DNA of 64,000 bases. Origin: Yamagishiella unicocca. Taxonomy: Eukaryota > Chlorophyta > Chlorophyceae > Chlamydomonadales > Volvocaceae. The stretch's first letter is position 1; each line of letters starts with the position of its first letter. Made by a program: the position numbers and the translations under genes. This document shows, in pieces, positions 21,301 to 33,800 of the stretch. The stretch lies in assembly GCA_003116995.1 (NCBI GenBank), contig BDSL01000005.1:868001-932000 (forward strand), written 5' to 3'. The notes under the pieces are model-generated. The model was not told the origin of the DNA. It ran no database searches and saw nothing but the letters and a program-made list of their open reading frames with translations.

Positions 21301-24206
21301 GCAGCCGTACACCGAGTCCCTCAGCCGCCTGCTGGACCGCCTGCCGCCGGCGCCGTACCGTGTCGTACGCAGTACGATCAAGGCGGAGCTGGGCGTGTGG
21401 CCGGAGCACGTGTTCCGAGAGCTGGACCCCTTCCCCCTGGCCTCCGCCACCATCGCTCAGGTGCCGCCGCTGCAGCCCTTGCTGCTGCTACTGCTGCCCC
21501 TGCTGCTGCTACTGCTGCAAGTGCCGTTGCTGATGTAGCTGCTGCGGCTGCTGCTGCCACTGCGTAATCCCCCAGTGCCCCCAACCCACACCCCGCCGTA
21601 CGCACCAGACACGACGCTCTCATGCCGTACCGGCACTCTAGGCCCATTGCACATCCTCACCTCCCACCCCACCCCCCCCTACACACTTGCTCCCCCCCCT
21701 CACCCCAGGTGCACCGCGGCTCGCTGCCCGACGGGCGCCCCGTGGTGGTCAAGGTGCAGCACGGCGCCGCCCGCCGCATGATGCGCTCCGACCTGGCCAA
21801 CCTGTCCGCGCTGTCGCGGCTGATGGCGGCGGCGGGGCTGCAGCTGGGCTTCGACCACGAGTCGCTGGTGCGGGAGTACAATGTGCAGGTACCGTGCTCC
21901 GGGGGCTGGCAGGGGGCCGGCAGGGGGCCGGCAGGGGGCTGGCAGGGGGCTGGCAGGGGGCTGGCAGGGGGCTGGGGGCTGGGGGACTCGTGGTACCTGA
22001 GGTGATGATGTTTAGGGAAAATGCGGCGCGTGCAAGCCCAGCCGCCAGGCATTCTGTGCTGTGCCCCTCACCCCCAGCTCCCAACCATCCCCTCCCTAAC
22101 TCCCAACCATCCCCTCCCTAACTCTGCACTCCCCCCTCCCTCGGCCCGCAGGTGCCCATGGAGTTTGACTTTACGCGGGAGGCCCGTGTGGCCACCGCCA
22201 TCCGCGCCTCCCTGGAGCGCTCCTCCGCCGCCTTCCCCGCGCTGCGCCGTGTTGTGATCCCCCGCATGGTCGCCACCCACTCTACCGCCCGGGTCCTCAC
22301 CATGGAGTACCTGGACGGGGTGCCGCTGCTGGACATCGCCAGAATGGACCTGGTGGGTTGATTGGGGGGAGCGAATCGTCAGTGGGCGTTTGACGGTTGA
22401 CGGTTGCTGGTTGGTGATGAGGTGGGTGGGTGGGTGTCCTGCCAGCGTCCTTTTGCGGGCTGTGCGTGAGTACTTGAACCCCGCCCAAGAGCTGCCCTTG
22501 TTGTACTTTGTGCCCCGGAGTCGTACTTTGTACTTGGTACCGTGCACGTGCGCGAAGCGCCCCTGGCCCAGTTGTGAGAGGATGTGCTGGCACCGCCGTA
22601 CATCGTCGTGGTGCCGTAAACTCGTCCTATAATCGTATTTCCCTCGGCTGTCGCAGGGCGTGCGGCACGGCCTGATGACGTCACTCATTCTGGCGTACGG
22701 CGTGATGATATTGCGGGACGGGCTCTTCCACAGCGACCCGTAAGTACGGCAGTGGGGAGCTTTCGGGCCTTACGGCCGTACGTCGGGTGGGGAACGACTG
22801 TAGGCTGTTCTGGAAAGGAGTATGGTATCATCCCGGGGGGGAAGAAGCGGCACAGGGCTGCCGCCACCGTACCACAGTGACGTTATCATTGCCCAGCCAT
22901 AGACCGTACAAAGTGAAAACATAAGTGACCGCACTCGCAGGCACCCGGGCAACGTGCTGGCGATGCGCCGGCGGCGTGTGTCAGGGCTGGGCATCCAGGG
23001 AGGGGCCGGCAGCGGCGGCCGTACATCCCCCCCGGCGCTGGATCCCATCGCGGCCGCTGCCGCCGGCTCCTGGCATCAGGCCGCCCACTCGACGAACTAC
23101 CCGGCTTCGGACACCGACGACCTACAGGTGGCCCTGCTGGACTTCGGCCAGGTGGGTCGCCGGGTCGGTGGTTCGGTGGGCCGGTGGGTCAGCGGATCCG
23201 GTGGGTCGGTGGGTCGGTGGGTCGGTGGGTCGGTGATCAGCTCGCATGGGTGCATTCCCCAAAGCCACCCTGTCACACAAGCCTTGGCCCTCCACCCCGC
23301 CCGCCTCCCTCCTTCCGCAGGCCAAGCAGCTCAGCGCCGCCTCCAGAGCCCGATACGCGATGCTGGTGGCGGCCATGGCGGTAAGCCAAGGGCTGGAAGT
23401 TGGCCGTTGACAGTTGCGGTTGGCGATTGGTGATTGCCAGTTGGCGGTGGCCGGGCTGGCGGCTTTAAGCCACATGAACCCACAACCCGCTGCTCCCTCC
23501 CCCCCTTCCTTCAAACGGGTTCTTACTGGTACACGGGTTTTCCTTCCTCGCCCTTCCCTTCAGGTCCGTGACGACGAGCTCGTCCTGGCGGTTGCCGGCG
23601 AGCTGGGCCTTGTGGTGGACAACTGCTCGGACGAGTTCGCGGCCGTTGCGGCGTACATCCTGTTCGACACGCGGATGGACTTCCCGGAGGCACACATGGG
23701 CCCTATGGACCCGGAGGCGCACGAGTTCCGGTATGGACACGGGGAGCCAAACACAGTGCTTCGGGGAGGGAGGGAGGGAGGGAGGATGGAGCCGTACGAC
23801 GCTGGAGACGTACAAGAAGACGTTTTGTTTGGGACAGGGCTGGAATTAAGCTGTAACACTCACACCGTAGCGTGTTGCACGTGTCGCACTGAGCTTCCGA
23901 GGTGTTTTTTTGTCCCAACCCGGACCTCCCCCGTCCGTTTCCCTGACCTCCCCTCCCCGCCTTCCTCTTCGTTCCCCGCAGATCCGCCAAGGTGCCCTGC
24001 TTGCCTCAGGACCTGTTCATGATCATGCGGTCCATCACCTTGCTGCGGGGGCTGCTCAGCTCGCTGGAGGTGGACGTGTCCTCGGCGCAGCTGTGGAGGC
24101 CGCTGGCGCTGCAGGTACGGGCGGGGCGGGAATCGATCGGGGGTTAGCGCGTCGGCCAGCGGGTGCGTGAGCGGCTTAACAGGCGATGGTCTTCACACCC
24201 CGCTGA
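18385..24206 (+). CDS. ABC1/ADCK (AarF) atypical kinase, twelve exons
   Basis: ABC1 kinases act in plastids and mitochondria in quinone and lipid metabolism. Exons: 18385-19788, 20009-20229, 20547-20676, 21248-21460, 21709-21888, 22152-22352, 22657-22739, 22941-23151, 23321-23380, 23564-23730, 23982-24114, 24183-24206 (1008 residues, phases consistent). Visible motifs are GFYLKLGQ (family KxGQ, about residue 586), LASATIAQVHRG (Ala-rich loop), VVVKVQH (catalytic Lys), EFDFTREA (ExD), MEYLDG (hinge), HSDPHPGN (catalytic loop, about 808) and LLDFGQ (metal-binding DFG, about 877). All catalytic residues are kept. Residues 1-468 are an Ala/Pro/Gly-rich extension, perhaps including a transit peptide. 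The start is the first ATG after an in-frame TGA. The last small exon (AMVFTPR, stop) uses a CTTAACAG acceptor and is uncertain; see the coiled-coil gene 36 bases downstream. Introns contain several minisatellites. Confidence 0.88.
20306..20425. repeat. 20-base tandem repeat, six copies
   Basis: Six variants of AACTGCCCTCCCAACCGCAT lie in the second intron of the ABC1 kinase gene (20230-20546). Confidence 0.9.
20685..20975. repeat. 17-base tandem repeat, about 17 copies
   Basis: A GGGGGCAGYGAGGAAAC unit is repeated with small length changes in the G run. It fills much of ABC1 kinase intron 20677-21247 and creates spurious continuation of the exon 3 frame. Confidence 0.92.
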
Positions 24207-24242
24207 AAGAGACGTACTTTCCTAACCGGCGAAGCCAACCTC

Positions 24243-27200
24243 ATGGAACCCCTCCTCCCCGGCCTTTCCCCCGGGCCCTCCCTGGAGCAGGTCCTCGCCG
24301 ACCTGACGCCCATATACCGAGATCCTATTGGCGCTTTTGATCCAGATGCCCTCCTTGCGGGAGACATTTCTGCGGACCTTGCGGCAGATCTGGCGGTGGT
24401 GGAGCCGCTGGATTTCGGCGGCGCGGCACTGCCCTCGCCCGCGATAGCTGCGGCGGTGGTGGAGGCGGCGTCGCGCCTGGGCCTGGGCAGCTCGGGCGTG
24501 TCTCGCAGCAGCAGCGGCACCCACCTAAGTGATAAGGCGGCGATGAAGGCCGAGCGGGCGGAGCGGGAGGCGGCGGCGGCGGAACGGAAACGGCAGGAGC
24601 GCGAAGCGGCGGCGGCGGCGCGGCGCGAGGAAGAGGCGCGGCGGCGGGCTGAGTGGGAGGAGACGACACGCAGGAAACGCGAGGAGCGGGAAGCCAAGGC
24701 GGAGCGGATCAGGGTGCAGAGGGAGCAGGCGGAGGCGCGGAAGCTGGCGGAGAGGGCGGAGCGGGAGGCTCGCAAGCGGGCGGAGATAGAGGCGAGCAAC
24801 GTACGGCGGCGGGTGGAGCGGGAGATGGCGGAGGCGCGGAAGCTGGCGGACCGGGAGGCGGCGGAGGCGGAGAAGCAGCGGTCTCGGAGCGCAACGCCGG
24901 TGCGGACGCCGCGGCCGGCACCGCCGGCGGCGGCGCCGGCTACGCCGAATGTGCCGACGCCGCCGGCGGCGGAGGCGGCCAGTGGCGCGAAGGGCTGGGC
25001 GTCCAGTACGCCTCCTCCCGCCGGCGACGCCGCAAAGGCGCAGTCACCTCAGGGCATCATCCACTCCCCCATGCCGCTACGCTTCGCGCCGCCGCCGTAC
25101 GGCGCCGTCAGCCCCTCCTCCCGCCTGTCGCACGCCAGCGGGCCTGGCGGCGGCGGCGGCGGCAGGTACGGCGCCGCCTCGGAGAACCTGATGGACGGCG
25201 TCGGTGGAAACCTCCAAGAGGCATCACAGAGGGCGGCGGCGGCGGCAGCGGCGGCGGCGGCGGCGTCAGTGCCAGCGGCGACGCCGGCCCAGTCGTCGGG
25301 CTCACGGCCGGTCAACTCATCCTCGCTCTCCAGCCACAGCCGCTTGCCGGCGCCTCCCCCCGGAATCAGCCCCGCCAGCGGCAGCCGATTCTCGCCGCAC
25401 ACCTCACCTAGGGCTCCCGTTGCCGTACAACCTGGCGCCGCCATCGGCGACGACGCGCTCGCCGCGGCCGCGGAGGCGGCCCTGGGTACGACAACGGACG
25501 CCGTACAAGCCGCCGACGGGGGCGGTGTGCCGCGGCAGGTGTCGCTTCCAGCCCGGGCTGCGGCATCAGGCTTCTCCTCCATACCCCGTGCCCCTGGCGG
25601 TGCTGCGCGAGACGGCATGGAGGACATGAACGCGCGGTTGGCTTCTCGTTCCGAGCAGTTGGCAGTTGCAACCGACAACCTACAACCCCAAATGGTGGGT
25701 GGGCAGTGAACGGGTATTTCCTAGAAAGAACTGCCCAGCCGATCGGTCGGACGGGGTTACCGTGTGTAGTAGTCCAGGGCTGCCGTTTGATGATGGCCCC
25801 GCATCGCGTCGAAGTACGGCGCCATCGTCGTGATGTCGTACAAATCCCTTCGCCGCACCGCACCGCCTGGGCTTGGTGCAATGCCTGATTAGGAAGCTGC
25901 CCCCGTCGTCTTCCGCAGGGTCAGGCGGCTAGACAGCAGCCTGACGAGCGAGTGCAGCTCCCTGACACCTCACCAAGTGGGGGCCGTGCAGTCACGGCAA
26001 CGGGAGTGGCACCTGGGCCGCCGCGGTCGGGTCTGCGGTTTTCTTCCGGCCCGCACACGCAATTCTTGCAACAGCAGCAAGAGCAACAGCAGCAAGAGCA
26101 GCAGCGACAACAGGAGCAGCAGCAAGAGCAACAGCGACAACAGGAGCAGGAGCAGCAGCAGCAGCAACAGGTGATGGCTTTGCAGATGGAGCAGCTGCAG
26201 CTCGAGCTGGAGAAGCTGCAGATGGAGCAGATGCAGCAAAACCTCCAAATGTTGCGGGGTCAATCGCCCACACTGCCGGCTGGAGGGCCGCCGCAGGGGC
26301 AGCTCGAAGCGCTGGAAGTGGAAGCGCCAGGACGGGAAAGCCTTCCGCAGCAAGCTTCCCCAGAGGCTGATCCTGGTTTGGCGACTGTGTCGGCGCCACA
26401 TGCTGCCGAGCAAGTCCAGGGAGGGCGGATGTCGGGGCAGACGACCCGTCCGGTCTCGGGGCCGAGCCTCTTTCCGCCGGCGGCGGCCGCCGCCGTGGCG
26501 CCGCCGGCGTCCCCTCCGGCGGCGGGCTCGACCGGTGAGATGGACATCTACGCCCAGGTAGGCCGCGGCGGACGACCCACAGGACGGCTGGTATTGTCGT
26601 TGAAAACGTTATGGCGTTGTGGGTACCCGTTGGGCATTCGCGCCCAAGGAGCGGTAGTATTTTGCACGTCCGGTCTGTCGTACAGGGTCGTACGTGGTCA
26701 TGGGGAAGCCTCTTCTGGCCTTCCGCCTCGTAACTCATCGTGCCACCCCACCGGCTCAGTCCAAAGCCCTAAACCCGAAAACCCTTGAAATCCTCAGTCC
26801 CGAACCCCTTCCTTCTCCCTCGGCTGCGATACTGGCTCTGTCCGACAGGCCCGCGCCTACCTCGAAAGCACGCGGAAGCAGGCGCAGCAGGCGGCCGCCC
26901 CAAATGCCATCCCCGGGGCCGTTGCCGGTGCCGTACTACCCAACGGTGCCGCCAACGGTCCGTCGAGCGCCGGGGCGGGTCCCTCCAGCGGCGGCGCTCT
27001 AGGAGCCGCTGTCCCTCCCAGCCCGCCTTCCGTTGGCGGCGAAAGTTTGGCGAGCCGTCGTACAGGGCGCAGTTCGACACACGGGCCGAGTCCGCCGGCT
27101 ATGTTCTTGCCGCCGGGTATGCGCCCCGCCGCCGGCGGAGGCGCCGTCCATGTCGGTCCAGTTAGCAGGGGGGGCTCACAAACCCCACCCAGCCTGCTGG

Positions 27201-28270
27201 AGATTGAGCCCGCGGCCGCGGCCGCTGCTGCGCAGTCGAAGCTCCAGAACCAGCTTGCAGGCCACGGTGCTTCGCCCGTGATGACCGGCGGTGGCAGCAA
27301 CGGCGGCGCAGGCGGCGGCGCGTCTACGGATCTTACGGCAGTAGCGGCGGCGCTGGCGCACGCGGCGGCAAGGGCGTCGACGGGCTCTGGGGTGTCCCCG
27401 GCGATGACCCCCGGGGCCCGCCGTACAGCCGACGGCATGATACTGCAGTCGGATGAAGACTATGGGTGCGTCGTGGCTGGGACGTTGGACCGATAGTTCG
27501 AAGGGCCCACATGGGCCGTCGTATAACACGCGTCGTACAATGTGCTTAGGAAGACCTGGCGGGTCGCGGGGTCACCGCCGTCGTACTGACGACCGCAAAG
27601 GACCACGCTTAGCGCGTTATTATACATTCGCTATGAAACCCGGGGGGGGCTCGGGTTTAGTTTCAGCAATAGTTGCGTGCGTGCTTAGAGACCGGGCCTG
27701 CAGGCAAATACGGTCCTAACCACTAGTCCCCTGGGCTGCAGCAGCAGTTGCCACTGTCGGCCCTTTCGACAACTGACGGGTCCCTTGCCACCCTGCCCCT
27801 CCTCTTTTTATTATTGCCGAACAACGGGTTTCCTCTCAGCCCCTCCCTTGCCCCCTCCGCCGCCCAATCTCCCGCCCTGTGGTTGCAGCATGTGGCTCGC
27901 GCGCCAGCAGAAGACGAGCCAACCGGGGGGAGATCTCTCCGGCAGCTTGCCGTACAACCCAGCGCTGCAGGCGCACATGGCGGCAGCAATGCAGATGCCG
28001 GCGGGTGGCGATGTCAGGCAGGGCGGGATGGGCTTTGGCGGCGTTGGTATGGGTGGTGGCGGCGGCGGCGGTGGCGGCAGCGGCGGCGGCGGCTTCACCG
28101 GTACTGGTGCTGTCAGCACAGCCGGCAGCGTCGCCAGCGCTGGCGGCGCCGCCGCCACCAACAAGCCGACGACGGGGAGCACGCCGGCACGGCGCAGCGG
28201 CATGGAGGCCATGAAAAAAGGGTTCAGTCGCATAGGCAAGAAGATCGTTGGTGGTTTGACGCAACCATAG
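24243..28270 (+). CDS. Coiled-coil, polyGln, Gly-rich protein; possibly the kinase C-terminus
   Basis: Exons 24243-25694, 25919-26557, 26849-27465 and 27889-28270 join in phase (0, 0, 2) to 1029 residues. Residues about 95-220 form a charged helix with many KAERAERE- and EARKLAER-type heptads, a likely long coiled coil. Next come a Pro/Ala/Ser-rich linker, a Gln/Glu run (26060-26170) leading into a second coil (LQMEQLQLELEKLQMEQ), a low-complexity stretch, and a Gly-rich tail ending KKGFSRIGKKIVGGLTQP, which looks amphipathic. No family was recognised. ATG 24243 is only 36 bases after the proposed kinase stop, too little for a terminator plus promoter. The frame is open upstream to a TGA at 24204-24206, and an AAG acceptor just after that TGA would fuse it to the kinase in phase 0. 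Confidence 0.55.
27681..27731 (-). other. tRNA-like fragment in an intron
   Basis: Read on the minus strand the segment begins GGGACTAGTGGTTAGGACCG, which resembles a tRNA D-arm with internal A box (TAGTGGTTAGG). A proper T-arm and acceptor stem are not seen, so it is not a functional tRNA. It may be the head of a tRNA-derived short interspersed element. Confidence 0.25.
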
Positions 28271-30866
28271 CTCTCGGTTAGTCTGGTGGTTCCGGAGCTG
28301 GGGGTGTGAATCTGTACCCGTCTTGAGACCTCCTCGTGTGTTGCTGGAGGTGGAGGTGGAGGCGGAGAGGGAAGAGAGTGAAGGGAGGGGACGGGGGAGG
28401 GGGTGGGCAGAGCTGGCGGCAGGCGCTGAAGCGGAAGGTGCGTGACGCAACTGGAGCCACAGGGCCGGGCCAGGATGCGTGTGCGGGTTTGGACCGACGC
28501 ACCTGAGCTTGGTGGTGGCGTTTGGCGAAGCGTTTGGCTCATGACCATGTTGGTACCTGGATGACGAAGGTGACCTTGACACGTAGCTTGGGCTCGCTAC
28601 AAGAACGCGAAGGGACTGCCTGTACCTGATGTACCTGGTGGGTCCCCGTTGAACCTGACCTTGCGACAACGATGTTCTTATTCCCACGTCGGGCTGCTCG
28701 GCTGCGGCCCGGCATTGCCTCCCAGTCCGCTCGCTCCGTCTTTGAGCCAAAGGTGCAGATGTGACGGCCCACAGGCTGGGGCTACTATTTAAATTTACGG
28801 TCGGAGTTTGTGGGGCGAGGAAAATTCTGCGGCAGTAGAAGTTGTTACAGTGCCCCAGACAATGAGGCAGAGCCATCGTCGTCGATGGCGTTGGCGAGTG
28901 CTGAGTGGCCGTGACGTTGGTAAGACGAAGCCGGACCAGTAGCTGGCGCGGGATCTGCGTGTGCCTGTCACGTAGGATCTTACGTTGGTGAGCTAGGCAC
29001 ATGTTTAGGTATTTTTTGGCACGTGTTGCTTGCTGGCTGCTGACCGAGGTCTGCGGACACGGTAAAGGTAGGTTGCGCGGCACAACGGACTCGTTAGCCA
29101 CAATGGTTCCCGGCGGCTGACGTGCTGCATTCTGGGCTTGACACACGACAAGAAATGGACAATAAAAGTATCATCAGGGCCGGGGGCGCGCGTGTTGAGC
29201 GCCTGTGCTGGTAGCCTGTGTTGAACTTGAGCACCCACGGATCGACTGGCCGGCTGGGACCCAGGACCTGGTGGCTCGGTAATAACGGTATGTTTTCGTT
29301 CGCCGTCGTAGTCGTACTATACGACATCGTGAAATGCACGGGTCGCGGGTACGGGTTTTTTCTTCGCTACAATGTACGGGTTCTCGTAGGTTATACTGGA
29401 CGATTACGCCAACGCGCATCAAGCTGCGGTGTCTTGGATGGATATTCTGGAAGTTGACCGTCCCCGAGTGTCCCGGTCTGGGCACTGGTCTCACGTGGTC
29501 ATGGTCGCACACGAGCCACAGGGAAGCACGCACACTGAAGCCCTTCGTTACGGCCCTCGGTACGGCAGCTACTGTGCAGGGCTCCTCCGGGCTCCGTTAC
29601 CGGCTCTACACGACAACGAACGCCGAACGGGTGTCTAACGGTTGGGGACCGTTGGTACGGCAAGAGCTCGTGGCCCCTTAACCGAATGTTCGGAGACGAG
29701 CACGGGAGGATAGAGCCCACCGCAGCTGACTGCAAGAACCGGGCCCATGATGGTGTTCCACTAGTACGGTGGGTCCATGATGGTGTTCCACCAGTGCTTG
29801 CCGCGTCCCGGTTCATCAGGCCCACTTGCGTTACCTTTGTAGGCAGTGTATCCCCCTGTGCCCTGCTCGCCACCCACTTCATCACTCCGTTCGTCTGCAA
29901 GGCCGTCACCGGGCTCGGTGGGGCAGCCGCTTGTTGTTGCGTAACCCTGCATCGAAATTCCTGGTGCCCCCCCAGCTTCAGTCGAGAATGACGCCAGCAA
30001 TCTGCTGCGCAGGATACCAAAACGGCGCACGGGCAGGTGTTGCGGTGTATGACCCTTGTGGAACGGCGCCGTTTTATGCAGCATCTGTGTACTCTCAATC
30101 CCAATCTCATCACCGAGCACTGGCTCTGACTGTGGGTAGCATCAACACCAACCAACTGCCTTGCTGGCGAGTCGTCGTCATCGCCTTCGTCGACCGCGTC
30201 AGCAGGCACCCCGCATCCGCTTTCAAAGCAGCATGGCTGCGGTATCGTAATCTGTATTCATTGTCTCGCTTAAAAACTCTGCCTGCTGCGAGCAAACGCG
30301 TCCAAAGTCCGCCGGTTTGTGGGGTCGTCGATTATGGATCGCGACACATGCTTGCGCGGAGCTGATGATATCAAAAACGGAATTGCAGTCAGCATTTAGG
30401 AAGGTTGTACTCCCTGCCAGTTCACGCCTCGTCAGCTGCTGGGGTTTTTGAACTTTATCATGTGCGGCACATTCATGGGTATCATTTGATCACTTTGTGG
30501 ACAACGTACAACACCCGAATAACTCTTCATGTCAACACAGTAACCTCTGCTCTAAGTATATCGTTACGTGAAACACCTCGACAACAGGCAGAGGGCACAT
30601 GCATCTTAGGAGCTAGACACCACGAACTTTTCCCAGATAGTATGTAGCGATGGCGACAACAATGTTGGCCCCTCGCGGCTGGGGTGTTCGGCCTTCCTGT
30701 TTCGCTCGCCTGGGAACCCTGGTTTTGGACGCCATTGTCTACCAGACCTGTTGTCCCCAATGCACCGTAAAGCATTGACTATCTGATTAAGACATTTTAT
30801 CAGCCATCCGGGCAGTCACAACGGGTCAGCGGGCTCAACCGGCGGAACGAACCATCGCTTGAAGGG
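28271..30866. other. Intergenic stretch, no convincing gene
   Basis: The interval contains the 3' flank of the coiled-coil gene and the 5' flank of the MJ1316-F-box gene. Long open frames exist on both strands (for example 29499-30209 on the minus strand) but they overlap each other, show no conserved motif and lack splice context. An upstream non-coding or short first exon of the next gene could lie near its right end. Confidence 0.4.
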
Positions 30867-33800
30867 ATGTCAACGCCAGTCGTTATCTGCCACGAGCTGC
30901 CCGGCCGGGGCCCCAGCCACGCGAGCCTTGCAAGCTATGGCTCATCTCCTGCTGGATCTCTGCCTCCCTTCTCTCCTCCATCGACGTTTGTATACCATGG
31001 TTCGCTCGGCGTTGCTGGCGCATCCCCGCCCTACCGTGGAGGCTCCTCCGCTGCTGGTGAAAAAGCCAATCCATACCTTGCCGCGAAGAAGTTTTGGAAG
31101 CGCCTATGCTTTGACCCCGCCCTTGACCCGACCGAGTACACGGTGAGGGACTGCGGACCGTGCCCCCCATCATTCCTGGTGAAAACATCGCCGTTCCGGC
31201 TCGTGTTGGTAACATGGGTTTGGGAAATATGGCGTGTGCTTGTTCCATGGAGTTTGGGAATTACGGGCCATCCGTAGCTCAGGGAAGGCCAACTCGTGTA
31301 AACTGTGAGCATGCCGTCGTTTCTGCACCAACTTGTATGGCACAAGAACGACATGAACGGCATGTACGCACTTTATGCTTACACCGGGGGACATTGGGTC
31401 ACAGGATCCAGCCGTAGTGCCTCTGCCACACACGCGGACTCCCGGCCCAAACCGTGCCCCCAGCCTCTTCATCGCCTTTCACCTCTTACGAGGTTGCGTC
31501 ACGGCTTTGCACGTGCCACGGTGCAATCGTTAACTTCTCGCGCCCGTTTGTCCGAATCCGGCGCATTCTGACCGGCCTGCAATCAGCCCACTCGGCTCCT
31601 TCCATACCCCCTTCCCCGCGGTCCACGTAACCGCTGCCTCCACCAGATCGGTTTCATTGAAACGGTCCAACAGCCGGAGCGCAAGTCAGGCGTGGAGGCT
31701 TGGAGTATGCGCCTGCACGACAGGCTGTGTGAGCTGCCGTACTCGCTTTTTGTGGAGCGGTTCTGTGGCATCGGTGTGGGTGGCGGCGAAGGTGCACAGA
31801 CGGAACCCCGCTACGCCTCGCCAAGCGGCGGCGCTTGGCTGGGATCCCAAACCACGAGCGAAGAAGCCGGCAGCGACGTTCCATACCACCGGATCGCATA
31901 CTTTAAACACGGCAATGCCATGGTCTGGTGAGTGCATTCGATTTCAAACACGGCAATGCCATGGTCTGGCGAGTGCATGGTCTGGCGAGTGCATCTACAC
32001 ACGCCGGGCGTGAGACCTGACCCTCGAACGCCGCCACACCTTCCCTTTTCAGCGCCTCTCAAACGTCTGGCCTGTCCAGGGCGCGTCTTCTCAGGCCATT
32101 GTGTGAACAACTGCACATCCTCACCCTCACCTGGGCAGGGAGTCTGAGTACCATAAACGGCGCGTAAGCGACCTGCCGGCGGCTATCGCCGCTCCGCACC
32201 CGCATGTTGCCGCGTCCGACGGCGGCGCCGGTACCCCCGGCGGCGCCGCCGGAGACCGTTCCCGCCGTCGCACCAGCCGCGATGGGATGCCGCCCATGCC
32301 GCCAGCCATCCCGGGCCTGCTGCCGTTTGGCGGCCTGTCGTCGCTCCATCGGATCCACGCCCTGGGGAGCTCCGGACCCGGCAGTGCTTCCGGCGTCTCA
32401 GGCCGCAGCCCGCGAGGTACGCCGGGGTCTCTTTCAACCCGGGCCGTCTTAGCTGTGACTGTAAGTGCAACTGCGCCAAGAAGAGCTACGGCAGTAGTCG
32501 GGCTGTGACCACGAGCGGCACAAAACAAGCGTTGATGTCGGCATGTCGCCCCCCGCAGGCTGCACTGTCGCGTCAAAGTTCTTAGCCACGTACCCACTGA
32601 CTTCCATTGTAACATTGTTTTGGGACGTCGGTTTCACTGCCGCCAGGGGCCAGCCCCCGAGGCAGCGACGACGGTCTGGACGGAGCCAGCAGTGACGAGG
32701 ACGTGCTGCTGCTGGAAGAGGAGGAGGACGACGACGAGGAAGAGGGCGAGGAAGAAGAGGAGGAGCGCGGCCGGGAGGAGCGGAGGCTGCTGGACGGTGC
32801 CGGCGGGGGCGGCTGCGGCTGCGGTGCGGGTGCCGTAGCACAGGTGTCTGAGGCGCCGCTTCCGCAGCTGCCCGAGGAGTGCTGGATGGCCATGCTGCAG
32901 CAGCTGGGCGTTCGCGACGTGTGCATGGTGGCCAGGAGCTGCAAGTGAGAGGGTGGTGCAGTGGTGTGCGCGCACCACTGCGCGTGTATGGGGTGCGCTG
33001 TACGGCGGGTGGACTGCACGGCACTGCACGCTAGCTGAGGCGCGGTGGGGGCTCAAGTGGTTGGCATGCGACGCAGCAGAGGCCAGGGGCTGCCACGCAC
33101 GGCCCGTCCGCCACCACGGCAGCCTCCTACTCGCCACATGTCGCCACACGGCACATATTCCGCCTCCCGTATGTCAACGCGCTCTTGCGGCTCACAAACA
33201 CAAGCACACACACAAACACCGCTGCGAACCGCTGCACGGGCTTTCCTCACCCTCCCAACCGCTGCGCGCAGGTGGCTGCGGCAGGTGGCCTCCGATCTGG
33301 GCGTGTGGCGCTGCCAGCACCGGGCGCTGTGGGGCCTGCCGCCCGACCCGCAGCTGGGCGCAGCGGTGGTGCGCCGCATGTGCCGCCGCTCCCAGCTGCG
33401 GGCGGCCCGCTGGCTGGAGGCGCACGTGAGAGGCGCCGCCATGGGCTACGTCAGCACCACGTGCCTGCAGGTACGAGGGGGAGGAGGAGGGAGAGGGTGG
33501 GGCGGCCGATAGCAGCAGCGGGGTTCTCCTGGGGAGGCTTGTTTGCGGGAGGTCGCTTGCTCCTGGACGACGCTGCCCGGCAGTTCACGCCGCCCCGGAT
33601 TCAGCCCGCGGAGTGCTGTGGCCGGCCAACGGGGCGCCTGCTTGAATCCGGTGATCTCTTTGCAACTTGCAGCACCACCCCGCTCCCGTCCTCAGCGCCA
33701 ACGCCGTACCTACCCCGTTGGCCTCATCCTGCTGCTGCCGCTGCTGTCCTCCTCATGCCTTCGGTGTCCTTCTGACGTTGCTGCCGCTGCTGTCCTCCTC

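Noticed and set aside
24115..24147. Kinase ending by read-through at TAG 24145 (LQVRAGRESIGG)
   Set aside because: The GTACGG after CAG at 24114 is a good donor like the others in the gene, and downstream acceptors exist, so splicing is more likely.
27836..29146. 436-residue minus-strand open frame
   Set aside because: It overlaps the last exon of the coiled-coil gene in antisense and has no recognisable motif; composition follows the complement of Gly/Ala codons.
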